A stretch of 64,000 nt of DNA from Sphingomonas sp. (GTDB lineage: Bacteria; Pseudomonadota; Alphaproteobacteria; Sphingomonadales; Sphingomonadaceae): assembly GCF_017745215.1 (NCBI RefSeq), contig NZ_JAGHZV010000008.1, positions 225,614 to 289,613 on the forward strand, written 5' to 3'. This document shows positions 18,085 through 25,826 of the stretch, piece after piece. Each line of letters opens with the position of its first letter. Position 1 is the first letter of the stretch. The notes below the pieces were generated by a model that was not told the DNA's origin, ran no database searches, and saw only the letters and a program-made list of their open reading frames with translations. Position numbers and translations under genes: made by a program.

Positions 18085-18663
18085 TCATCCGCCATACGTG
18101 CCACTGGTAATCTCGCCCACTGAGAACGCCTCGAACTGGCCCGGCGCGATCCCGGCGACAGACCAGTCGCCGATTGACCAGCGCACCAGCCTTAGGGTGG
18201 GCAACCCGACCGCCGCCGTCATTCGGCGCACTTGCCGGTTGCGCCCTTCGCGGATGGCGATTTTAAGCCAGCTGTCGAGGATGGCCTTGCGCTGGCGTAT
18301 CGGCGGATCGCGCGGCCACAGGTCCGGCTCGTCGATGCGAGCAACATCGGCAGGCAGGGTCATGCCATCCTTGAGCCGGACGCCCTGTCGCAAGCGCTCA
18401 AGTTCCAGCTCCTGCGGATCGCCTTCGACCTGCACAAGGTAGGTCTTGGGCAACTTGAAGCGTGGATCCGAAATTCGCGCCTGCAGCCGCCCATCATCGC
18501 ATAACAGCAGGAGGCCCTCGCTGTCCCGATCGAGCCTCCCGGCGGGATAGACGCCCTTCACCGTAATGAAATCCGACAATGTCGACCGAAGTGTTGGCGA
18601 TCCGCGGTCGGTGAATTGCGACAAGACCCCAAAGGGTTTGTTGAACAGTAGCAGCCGGGCCAT
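18085..18663 (-). CDS. rluE: 23S rRNA pseudouridine synthase, RluE type
   Basis: A 192-residue protein of the RsuA/RluB/E/F family. [16 protein letters not shown] begins it, [45 protein letters not shown] holds the catalytic Asp (in GRLDRDSEG), and [30 protein letters not shown] is motif III. There is no N-terminal S4 domain, as in RluE. It isomerises a uridine in 23S rRNA (U2457 in E. coli). Same strand as rlmJ, 213 bases upstream, so cotranscription is possible. Confidence 0.92.
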   Translation of the reverse strand: MARLLLFNKPFGVLSQFTDRGSPTLRSTLSDFITVKGVYPAGRLDRDSEGLLLLCDDGRLQARISDPRFKLPKTYLVQVEGDPQELELERLRQGVRLKDGMTLPADVARIDEPDLWPRDPPIRQRKAILDSWLKIAIREGRNRQVRRMTAAVGLPTLRLVRWSIGDWSVAGIAPGQFEAFSVGEITSGTYGG

Positions 18664-18887
18664 CCCGGGTTCATATCGTTCGGTTGCGGCTATGTCTTCA
18701 GGCCCATGCCGCCGCCGGATTGGCTGCGCCCGCTGGACTCACCCGAGAGGTGTCGGTCGGCTTTCCGGTTTTCTCAGCTAGGGCCGTTCAGCTCTCGGCC
18801 CACGCGCCATCAGGCTGGTTCGGTAAAAGCTGCTCCGTCGGTTGCCGAGGCCGGGTTTCGGGTTCCGCAAGATGCGCACCTTCGAGG

Positions 18888-19928
18888 TCAGCGCCGCCCG
18901 CGTGCTTTCGAGACGATCTCCAACGCAGTTGCCGTCTCGACGATACGTACGGGGTAGATCTCGGCGATCGTTCGCGCGAAGCGTCTGGCGTCGTCGACAT
19001 GGAATGCCCCGCTCACGCGGATTCCCGCGACCTCGGGGTCACGGACCAGCAGCGGCTTGCCGTGCGAATGCCGATTGAGCTCCGCCGCCGCGTCGCCGAG
19101 CGGCGTGTCGTGGAAGCTGACCATGCCCTGCTGCCAATCTTCCGCACCCACTCGGTCGGCGCGCGTCACGGTGACGCCCGCCGGCCCCGCATCGAGCCGC
19201 TGGCCCGCGCCCAGTTCGACGATAGCATCCGCTCCACCGGTCCCGGTGGCGACCCGCACGCGCCCCTCGACCAGGATCACGCGAAGCGCAGAACCTCGCA
19301 CCCGCACCTCGAACTGCGTGCCGAGCGCGGTCACGCTGCGCTTCGCGTTCTCGACGACGAACGGTCGGCCCGGGTCGTGCGCGACGCGGAAGAAGGCCTG
19401 GCCGCGCAGAAGCTCGATGCGGCGATGCGCCTGGTCGTAATCAAGGGCCAGGGCCGTGTCGGCGTCGAGCGTGACCGTGCTTCCGTCGGCGAGCTTGACC
19501 GTCCGCTGCTCGCTCTGCGTCGAGAGGATCGTCCTCGTGCCCGGCGGGTTCGCGGCGATGCGGGTCGGCGCGCCGCCGAGCCCGAACTGCGAGCCGAGGC
19601 CGCTCGCCAACAGCATCACGCCGGCAATCACAACGAACGCAATCGAGGCGGCCGCGGCGACCCGCCACTGCGGCCAGCCCCAGCGCAATGGGTCGTCCGC
19701 CTGCTTCAGCGCCTCGATATCGGCTTCGTCGGCGCCGGCCAGATCCACCCAAGTGGCGCAGGCGCGCGCCCAGGCCAATCCGTGCGCGGGATCCGCGTCG
19801 AGCCATTGCAGGAAGACCCGCTCGTCGTCGGGATCGTCGACGGCGTCCTGGCGGACGAGCCACAGCGCAGCGGCATCGTCCGGCGACATCGCCAGCACTT
19901 GCTCCAGCGTCAGGACGGAGCGGAGCAT
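18888..19928 (-). CDS. FecR-family anti-sigma factor
   Basis: A 346-residue inner-membrane protein. The cytoplasmic N-terminus is DUF4880-like (ALWLVRQDAVDDPDDERVFLQWLDADPAHGLAWARA). A transmembrane helix lies at about residues 91-112 (AASIAFVVIAGVMLLASG). The periplasmic FecR domain has RTVKLADGSTVTLDADTALAL and GQAFFRVAHDPGRPFVVE. The C-terminus is the STN-like signalling domain (FHDTPLGDAAAELNRHS, GIRVSGAFHVDDARRF). It would hold the adjacent ECF sigma factor inactive until a TonB-dependent receptor signals. Its ATG directly abuts the sigma factor stop (TAGATG). No receptor gene is adjacent; the STN-type receptor at 25.8 kb is the best candidate partner. Confidence 0.92.
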   Translation of the reverse strand: MLRSVLTLEQVLAMSPDDAAALWLVRQDAVDDPDDERVFLQWLDADPAHGLAWARACATWVDLAGADEADIEALKQADDPLRWGWPQWRVAAAASIAFVVIAGVMLLASGLGSQFGLGGAPTRIAANPPGTRTILSTQSEQRTVKLADGSTVTLDADTALALDYDQAHRRIELLRGQAFFRVAHDPGRPFVVENAKRSVTALGTQFEVRVRGSALRVILVEGRVRVATGTGGADAIVELGAGQRLDAGPAGVTVTRADRVGAEDWQQGMVSFHDTPLGDAAAELNRHSHGKPLLVRDPEVAGIRVSGAFHVDDARRFARTIAEIYPVRIVETATALEIVSKARGRR

Positions 19929-20450
19929 CTATTCGGCCTCCCGCATCGCCGCAAGGAGCCGCTCGGTGGCGCGCAACATATGCTTTTCGACCGCGCTCAC
20001 CGAAATGCCGAACGCCGCGGCGATCTCGCGATAGGCCTGGCCCTCGAGGCGCCGCATCGCGAAGATCGAGCGTGTCCGCTCGGGCAGCGCCTGGAGGGCG
20101 GCCAGCGCGACATGCAGGCTTTGTCGCTTCTCGAGGATATGGGCAGCATCGAAATCGACATCGGCGTGCGCCTCATTGTCGAACGGGACATGATCCTCGG
20201 CGTGCCGGACGGTCTGGCGGCGATGCCGGTCCATGGCCACGCTCGCGGCGGTCTGGAAAAGATAGCCGCCGAGATTGGCGACGCCCTCCTCGCTCTGACG
20301 GACGGCGAGGCGCAGGAAGACCTCCTGGACCAGATCCTCGATTTCGTTGGCGTTCGAGGTCTTGCGCCGGAAATAGTGAAGCAATGCGGGCCGGAACTGC
20401 GCCGCCTGTTGCAGCAATGCGCTATCGCCACCATCCCCGGGCCCTCGCAT
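19929..20450 (-). CDS. FecI-type ECF sigma factor
   Basis: About 173 residues from the chosen ATG; the frame is open to 20516 and two earlier ATGs are possible. Region 2 is ALLHYFRRKTSNANEIEDLVQEVFLRLAV and GGYLFQTAASVAMDRHRR. Region 4 is LPERTRSIFAMRRLEGQAYREIAAAFGISVSAVEKHMLRATERL with the helix-turn-helix. It directs RNA polymerase to iron- or substrate-responsive transport genes when released by FecR. The start is picked because family members begin shortly before the ALLQQAAQFRPALL stretch. It is followed without a gap by the fecR-like gene. Confidence 0.9.
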   Translation of the reverse strand: MRGPGDGGDSALLQQAAQFRPALLHYFRRKTSNANEIEDLVQEVFLRLAVRQSEEGVANLGGYLFQTAASVAMDRHRRQTVRHAEDHVPFDNEAHADVDFDAAHILEKRQSLHVALAALQALPERTRSIFAMRRLEGQAYREIAAAFGISVSAVEKHMLRATERLLAAMREAE

Positions 20451-20709
20451 GGCGGCACGATGCCGGATCGCCCCCATCCCGTCGAGCACAAAGGGTCGCC
20501 CTGCCTCTTGCGCCATTCGCGGATTGCACCGTCCTCGACCATGTCCCTACCGGGCAAGACGCAGCGATCGAGCCGATCCACACGCGAAGTTTCCTTTCGA
20601 ATCGAGGCCTTGCCCGCTGCCTGTTTCGCTGGTGAGGCTTTGCCCAAAGGCTGCGTCTTGATTGTCGAGGGGCCGGTTCAGTCACCGGTTTGCGGAAAGG
20701 ACGTCTGTC

Positions 20710-21258
20710 ATGCTCGAAAAGCAGGAACAGAATTTCGGCGTCGATCTGCCGAACCCTGCATCCGATACCCTGCTGCAGCTCCGCCTCGCCGACAGGGAAT
20801 CCGTCACCGAGGCGCGCGCGGTCCGATTCGGTCGCTTCACCGTCTACCCGGGCGCAAGGCTGCTGCTGCGCGACGGGGAGCCGGTCTGTATCGGCGGGCG
20901 GGCCTTCGATCTGCTCGTCATCCTCCTGCGTTCGCGCGGGCAGGTCGTGACCAAGCAGGAGATCACCCGGCACGTCTGGCCGGCGACCTTCGTCGAAGAG
21001 AGCAATCTCCGCTTCCAGGTCGGGTGCCTGCGCCGGGCGCTGGGCCGCGACGGGCATTTGATCAAATCGATCGCCGGCCGCGGCTATCTGCTCGCCGCCG
21101 ATCATAGGGAGTGCGAGCCCGTGGATCCGCACGGCACCTTCGACGATGGTCCCCAGGACGAACTTCTCGAAGGATTCCTGCGGACCGCGGCGATGCTGGT
21201 TTCCAGCTATGGTTCGCTCGACGCCTTTCTGGGCGCCCTCGCCGCGCACCGCCGCTAG
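20710..21258 (+). CDS. Winged-helix (OmpR-type) transcriptional regulator
   Basis: A 182-residue protein from the ATG preceded by AAGGA at eight bases. Residues 37-125 form an OmpR/PhoB-type winged-helix domain (VRFGRFTVYPGARLLLRDGEPVCIGGRAFDLLVILLRSRGQVVTKQEI, NLRFQVGCLRRALGRDGHLIKSIAGRGYLL). There is no receiver domain. The about 55-residue tail (PQDELLEGFLRTAAMLVSSYGSLDAFLGAL) is not hydrophobic enough to be a clear membrane anchor. It is divergent from the sigma factor and next to exported hydrolase genes, which it may control. A CCGGT/ACCGG inverted repeat lies just upstream (about 20679-20695). Confidence 0.8.
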   Translation: MLEKQEQNFGVDLPNPASDTLLQLRLADRESVTEARAVRFGRFTVYPGARLLLRDGEPVCIGGRAFDLLVILLRSRGQVVTKQEITRHVWPATFVEESNLRFQVGCLRRALGRDGHLIKSIAGRGYLLAADHRECEPVDPHGTFDDGPQDELLEGFLRTAAMLVSSYGSLDAFLGALAAHRR

Positions 21259-21294
21259 CCGGCCGGCTCCGCTGCGGGAGCCGGCCCGACCTTC

Positions 21295-22083
21295 TCAATC
21301 CCCGCTCGCGGCGCGCTCGATCATCCTTGCGACGATGTCGGGATGCGAGATCATCACGACATGCGATGCGCCCGGGACTTCGATCGCCTCGCGCGCATGG
21401 GCACGTTTCGCCATGAACGCATGCAGCTTGGCCGGGATGTTGCGGTCGAGCTCGCCCCAGACGAACCAGGAGGGCAGCGTGTGCCAGGATTGCACCTCCG
21501 CCGGCTCGCCCAGCGCGGTGTCGGAGACCGGCCGCTGCGTCGCGGCCATCCGGATCGCCTCGACCTCCGGCACGTCGGCGGCGAACTGCTTCCAGTAGCG
21601 CGCCTGCAGGATGTAGAGGTCGGCGCCGCCGCCCTGGAGCGGAACAGGCGGCGCGAGCGCGGCGCCGAGCGTGCCGGTCGGGAACTGGGCGCCGAGGCTC
21701 GCGGCGCTCTCGCCTACGTCCGGGGCAACGCCCGCGACGAAGACCAGCGCCCTGACGTTGGGGCGCTTGGCCGCGGCGACCGAGATCACTTCGCCGCCAT
21801 AGGAATGGCCGACCAGCACGACCGGCCCGGGCAGGCTCGCAACCAGGCTGGCGACATAGGCGGCGTCGCCCTTGAGCGTGCGCAGCGGCACCGCTGCGGC
21901 GATCACCGGATAGCCGTCCGCGCGCAGCATCCCGATCACGCCGTTCCAGCTCGAGGATTCGGCGAAGGCGCCATGCACGAGGACGATCGTGGGCTTGGCG
22001 GCCTCGGGGGCATCGGTCTGGGCGGCTGCCGGACCGGCGAGGGCCAGTGCGGCCGCCGCTACGGTGACGATGGGTTTGCGCAT
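21295..22083 (-). CDS. Exported alpha/beta hydrolase
   Basis: A 262-residue protein with a signal peptide (VTVAAAALALAGPAAAQ, cleavage near residue 20). TIVLVHGAFAESSSW is the oxyanion strand, VVLVGHSYGGEVIS has the Ser nucleophile, and GASHVVMISHPDIVARMI supplies the His. The family resembles secreted or periplasmic esterases of the AB-hydrolase-6 group. ATG chosen for the signal peptide and the GGAAGGA ribosome site. It is divergent from a second, twin-arginine-exported alpha/beta hydrolase. The 229-base gap between them holds an imperfect inverted repeat at 22172-22196 that might be an operator. Substrate unknown. Confidence 0.85.
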   Translation of the reverse strand: MRKPIVTVAAAALALAGPAAAQTDAPEAAKPTIVLVHGAFAESSSWNGVIGMLRADGYPVIAAAVPLRTLKGDAAYVASLVASLPGPVVLVGHSYGGEVISVAAAKRPNVRALVFVAGVAPDVGESAASLGAQFPTGTLGAALAPPVPLQGGGADLYILQARYWKQFAADVPEVEAIRMAATQRPVSDTALGEPAEVQSWHTLPSWFVWGELDRNIPAKLHAFMAKRAHAREAIEVPGASHVVMISHPDIVARMIERAASGD

Positions 22084-22312
22084 CGGGCGATTCCTTCCGT
22101 TTGGGGGACTTCGCGCCGTCGATGCGCTCGCCCGATCGCAGCTGTCGCGTGAGATGTGAGGAGTAATTGGCAGGCGTGGCCATCGGCCACTCGCCTTCTC
22201 ACCACCCCTCACGGCAACTCGCTCCAAGCGGATCGGCGCCCGGCATAGACCGGCCCACGCGGCGGCGAAGCGACGCTGCCACGAGCGCAGCCAAGCCAGC
22301 AAGGAGGCCGGA

Positions 22313-23290
22313 ATGTCCGGAAATGCATCATGTCATCTCGCGACATCGCGCCGCCGGGTGCTGGTCGGAGCGAGCGGTCTAGCGGCCGTCTCCGCGCTGA
22401 ATCTCGCCGGAGCCGCCCTCGCCGGCGGACCCGGCCTCCCTTCTCCATCTCCTGCGAAGGATCCCTTCATGAGCACGATCAAGACAAGCGACGGCGCCGA
22501 GATTTTCTACAAGGATTGGGGCGAAGGGCCTGTCGTGGCCTTCTCGCACGGCTGGCCGCTCAACGCCGATACCTGGGAGGACCAGCTTCTCTTCCTCGCC
22601 TCGCGCGGCTTCCGGGTGATCGCCCATGACCGCCGCGGCCATGGCCGATCGAGCCAGACCTGGAACGGCAACGACATGGACACCTATGCCGACGACCTGG
22701 CCGCGCTGGTCCGCACGCTCGACCTGCACGACGTGACGCACGTCGGCCATTCGACCGGCGGCGGCGAAGTCGCGCGCTATATCGGCCGGCACGGCACGGC
22801 GCGCGTGAAGAAGGCGGTGCTGGTCTCCGCGGTGCCGCCGACGATGCTCAAGACGGCCGCCAATCCCGGCGGGCTGCCGATCGAAGCGTTCGACGCGCTC
22901 CGCCAGGGCGTGGCGAGCGACCGATCGCAATTCTACCGCGACCTGAGCATCCCCTTCTACGGCGCGAACCGTCCGGGCTCGACCGTCTCGCAAGGCGTGC
23001 GCGACGCCTTCTGGCTCCATTGCATGATGTGCGGGATCAAGGCGTCGTACGACTGCATCAAGCAGTTCTCGGAGACCGTTTTCACCGAGGATCTGAAGCG
23101 CTTCGACGTGCCGACGCTGCTCATCCACGGCAGCGACGACCAGATCGTGCCCTATCCGGACTCGGCGCCGCTCTCGGCCAAGCTCATCAAGGGCGCCGTC
23201 CTCAAGACCTATGACGGGGCGCCCCACGGCTTGCCCGCGACGCACCGCGACCGGTTCAACGCCGACCTGCTCGACTTCCTCAAGGCCTGA
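22313..23290 (+). CDS. Alpha/beta hydrolase, non-heme chloroperoxidase type, Tat-exported
   Basis: A 325-residue protein. [18 protein letters not shown] near residue 12 is a twin-arginine-type signal. The enzyme portion from residue 53 matches the bacterial non-heme chloroperoxidase/esterase family: [71 protein letters not shown] (Ser nucleophile), [14 protein letters not shown] (Asp) and [10 protein letters not shown] (His). Most relatives I know of are cytoplasmic, and [12 protein letters not shown] at residue 53 would be their usual start, so the N-terminal Tat extension is notable. A strong AGGAGG site supports the long form. Likely first gene of a run with the metallo-hydrolase and DUF6130 genes. 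Confidence 0.88.
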   Translation: MSGNASCHLATSRRRVLVGASGLAAVSALNLAGAALAGGPGLPSPSPAKDPFMSTIKTSDGAEIFYKDWGEGPVVAFSHGWPLNADTWEDQLLFLASRGFRVIAHDRRGHGRSSQTWNGNDMDTYADDLAALVRTLDLHDVTHVGHSTGGGEVARYIGRHGTARVKKAVLVSAVPPTMLKTAANPGGLPIEAFDALRQGVASDRSQFYRDLSIPFYGANRPGSTVSQGVRDAFWLHCMMCGIKASYDCIKQFSETVFTEDLKRFDVPTLLIHGSDDQIVPYPDSAPLSAKLIKGAVLKTYDGAPHGLPATHRDRFNADLLDFLKA

Positions 23291-23443
23291 CGCGGCTCTG
23301 CAACGCCTCGCCCTCTCCCAGTTGCAGGCGCCCGCCTCGTCAGGCCGGCGGCCGGAGTCCGCCCCCCCAAACTCCGGCCGCCGCCCCTTGTTTCACAGCC
23401 CCACGGAGGCGGAGCAGCCGCGCTCCGCAACCAAGGTATCGCC

Positions 23444-24376
23444 ATGACCATCCCGTCCGCCTTCCGCTCGCTGGCGCTGGCCACGACCCTGTTCGCCGGA
23501 CCGCCGGCCCTCGCGCAGGCCGCGCCCGACACGCCCTTCGCGACGATCAACGCCGCCGCGGCGGCCAGCCCGATCACCGTCACCCGGCTGCGCGGCAACA
23601 TCGCCATGCTCGATGGGTCGGGCGGCAACATCACCGCCTTTGCGAGCCCCGATGGAATCTTCCTGGTCGACACCGGGATCGCGGTGTCGCGCGGGAAGAT
23701 CCTGAAGGCGCTGGCCTCGCTCGGGCCCGGACGCATCAGGATGGCCGTCGACACGCACTGGCACTGGGACCATGCCGACGGCAATGGCTGGGTCCGCGCG
23801 GCGGGCGCCAGCGTCATCGCCGATGCCAGGGCCTATCAGCGGCTGACCCAGGCCCTCCGCGTGGTCGAATGGAAGCACACCTTCACGCCCAAGCTGCCGG
23901 CCGAGCTGCCGGACCTGGTGATCTCGGGCGACACGACATTGCATGTCGGCGGCGAGACGATCCTGATCCGCCATTATCAGTCGGGCCATACCGACGGCGA
24001 CCTCTCGGTCTATTTCGAGGGCGCGGACGTTCTCTCGGTCGGCGACACCTTCTGGAACGGACAATATCCGTTCATCGACTATGCGACCGGTGGGAGCATC
24101 GACGGCGCGATCGCCGCTGCCAATGCCAATATCGCCATGTCGACGGACAAGACGATCATCGTGCCCGGCCACGGTCCCGTCGGTGACCGGGCGTCTCAGA
24201 TCGCGTTCCGCGACATGCTGGTGGCGATCCGCGATCGCATCGCCGCGCTGAAGAGCAAGGGGATGACGATCGACGAGGTCGAGGCCGCCAGGCCGACCGC
24301 GGACTTCGACGCCGTCTGGGGCCGCTCGATCATCGACGGCTCGCTGTTCACCGCGCTGGTCTATCGCGGCGTCTGA
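23444..24376 (+). CDS. Exported MBL-fold metallo-hydrolase
   Basis: A 310-residue protein with a signal peptide (SLALATTLFAGPPALAQA). The metallo-beta-lactamase fold is shown by VDTHWHWDHADGNGW (HxHxDH), HYQSGHTDGDLSVYFEGADVLSVGDTFWNG (His and Asp ligands) and IIVPGHGPVGDR. Both zinc sites are complete. Members exported in this way are annotated variously as SoxH-like, quinoprotein relay or lactonase-like enzymes; the substrate cannot be inferred. It follows the Tat-exported hydrolase by about 150 bases and precedes the DUF6130 gene by 17, probably one operon. Confidence 0.88.
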   Translation: MTIPSAFRSLALATTLFAGPPALAQAAPDTPFATINAAAAASPITVTRLRGNIAMLDGSGGNITAFASPDGIFLVDTGIAVSRGKILKALASLGPGRIRMAVDTHWHWDHADGNGWVRAAGASVIADARAYQRLTQALRVVEWKHTFTPKLPAELPDLVISGDTTLHVGGETILIRHYQSGHTDGDLSVYFEGADVLSVGDTFWNGQYPFIDYATGGSIDGAIAAANANIAMSTDKTIIVPGHGPVGDRASQIAFRDMLVAIRDRIAALKSKGMTIDEVEAARPTADFDAVWGRSIIDGSLFTALVYRGV

Positions 24377-24393
24377 GGTCCGGGAGAATTTTC

Positions 24394-24840
24394 ATGAGAA
24401 CCGTCCTCGTCCCGCTCGCAGGAGCCCTGTTCGCCATGTCCACACCGGCCCTCGCCCAGACCGCCGAGGAGGTCCTCGGACCGGCTGCGGTCCTTCCGCT
24501 GGCCGGGCAGCAGCCTGCGCCACGGCTCTTCGCCGATCCGCCGCGGCCCGAAGCGCTCGCGCGCGGGCTGGTGGTCATCCAGTACCGCGCGGAGAATCTG
24601 CGGATCGTGCCCGTGTACGGACCCAATGCGCTCGACGTGACTCCGCGCATCGGCCATGTCCATGTCACGCTCGACGACGCGCCCTGGCACTGGGTCGACG
24701 CCAGCGGCGAGCCGATCATCCTCCAATATCTGCCGGCCGGGCCGCACACGCTGCTGATCGAGCTGGTCGACGCCAACCACAAGCCGTTCGACCGGGCGGT
24801 GATTTCCTTCGTGGTGCCGCCGAGGCCGCCGGCGCATTGA
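24394..24840 (+). CDS. DUF6130-like exported protein
   Basis: A 148-residue protein with a signal peptide (LVPLAGALFAMSTPALAQ). The mature part has RIVPVYGPNALDVTPRIGHVHVTLDDAPWHWVDASGEPIILQYLPAGPHTLLIELVDANHKP. From memory this matches the domain called DUF6130, a small beta-sandwich of unknown function. The histidines in GHVHV and WHW could bind a metal. It starts 17 bases after the metallo-hydrolase stop, so it is probably cotranscribed and acts in the same compartment. Confidence 0.75.
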   Translation: MRTVLVPLAGALFAMSTPALAQTAEEVLGPAAVLPLAGQQPAPRLFADPPRPEALARGLVVIQYRAENLRIVPVYGPNALDVTPRIGHVHVTLDDAPWHWVDASGEPIILQYLPAGPHTLLIELVDANHKPFDRAVISFVVPPRPPAH

Positions 24841-24853
24841 AAGGCGCCGGCGA

Positions 24854-25603
24854 TCAGATCTGGGCGACGCCGCCGTCGGCGAACAGCTCGCTGCCGTTGA
24901 CGAAGCTGCTGTCGTCCGACGCCAGGAACAGCGCGGCGCCCGCGATTTCGGCGGGATCACCCAGCCGCCCGAGCGGCACCGCGGCGCGGGTCAGCGCCTG
25001 CATCCGGCGGTTCTCCTCCTCGGAGGTCGCGAGGCCGTGCCAGCCCGGCGTCGCCGTAGGCCCGGGGGCGAGGACGTTGACGCGAATGCCGCGCGGCGCG
25101 AGCTCGAGGATCCAGGTCCGCGCGAAGTTGCGGATCGCCGCCTTGCTCGCGCTGTAGACGCTGAACGCCGGCGTGCCCTTGAGCGCGGCGGTCGAGCCGG
25201 TCAGGATGATCGAGCCGCCGTCGCGTATCAGCGGCAGCGCCTCCTGGACGGTGAACAGCGTGCCCTTCACATTGGTGTCGAAGGTGCGCGCATAATGGTC
25301 CTCGGTGATCTGGCCGAGCGGCACGAACGCGCCGCCGCCGGCGTTCGCGAAGAGGATGTCGATCGTGCCTGCCTGCTCGCCGATCAGCGTGAACAGCCTG
25401 CGCAGATCGGTGAGGTTCGAGACGTCGCCGCGGACGCCCGTCGCGCGCTTGCCGACGCTGGCCACCGCCGCGTCGAGCTCGGCCTGGCGGCGCCCGGTCA
25501 TGAAGACGCGAGCCCCCTCGCTGGCGAAGCGCCGTGCGCTCGCGAGTCCGATACCGCTGTTCGCGCCGGTGATGACGGCGACCTTTCCTTCCAATCGTCC
25601 CAT
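24854..25603 (-). CDS. SDR-family oxidoreductase
   Basis: A 249-residue short-chain dehydrogenase. VAVITGANSGIGLASARRFASEGARVFMTGRR is the cofactor loop (TGxxxGIG; the Arg after the second strand favours NADP). Also seen are ILFANAGGG (NAG motif), SIILTGSTAALKG (catalytic Ser), YSASKAAIRNF (YxxxK) and LAPGPTATPGW. It probably reduces a ketone or oxidises an alcohol; substrate not predictable. ATG with GGAAAGGA upstream. Convergent with the DUF6130 gene and divergent from the TonB-dependent receptor gene. Confidence 0.93.
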   Translation of the reverse strand: MGRLEGKVAVITGANSGIGLASARRFASEGARVFMTGRRQAELDAAVASVGKRATGVRGDVSNLTDLRRLFTLIGEQAGTIDILFANAGGGAFVPLGQITEDHYARTFDTNVKGTLFTVQEALPLIRDGGSIILTGSTAALKGTPAFSVYSASKAAIRNFARTWILELAPRGIRVNVLAPGPTATPGWHGLATSEEENRRMQALTRAAVPLGRLGDPAEIAGAALFLASDDSSFVNGSELFADGGVAQI

Positions 25604-25826
25604 GACGAAGATCCTTTCCGGTGGAGAACGCTCCGACGATGTGCGTCGGCCTTGATCCGGGATCGAACCAGTTGCGGTGTGGAAGCGCGAGATTTCGAGA
25701 GGAGGCGGCCCGGGGCACGGTGCAAGCGAGCGCTTCGAGTCGTGTCGGCGACAGGGGCCGACAATAGGCAAGCAACGGAAATCCGGCCGATAGAAACGGT
25801 GTAATCGGCTTCCGAAAAACTCCATA

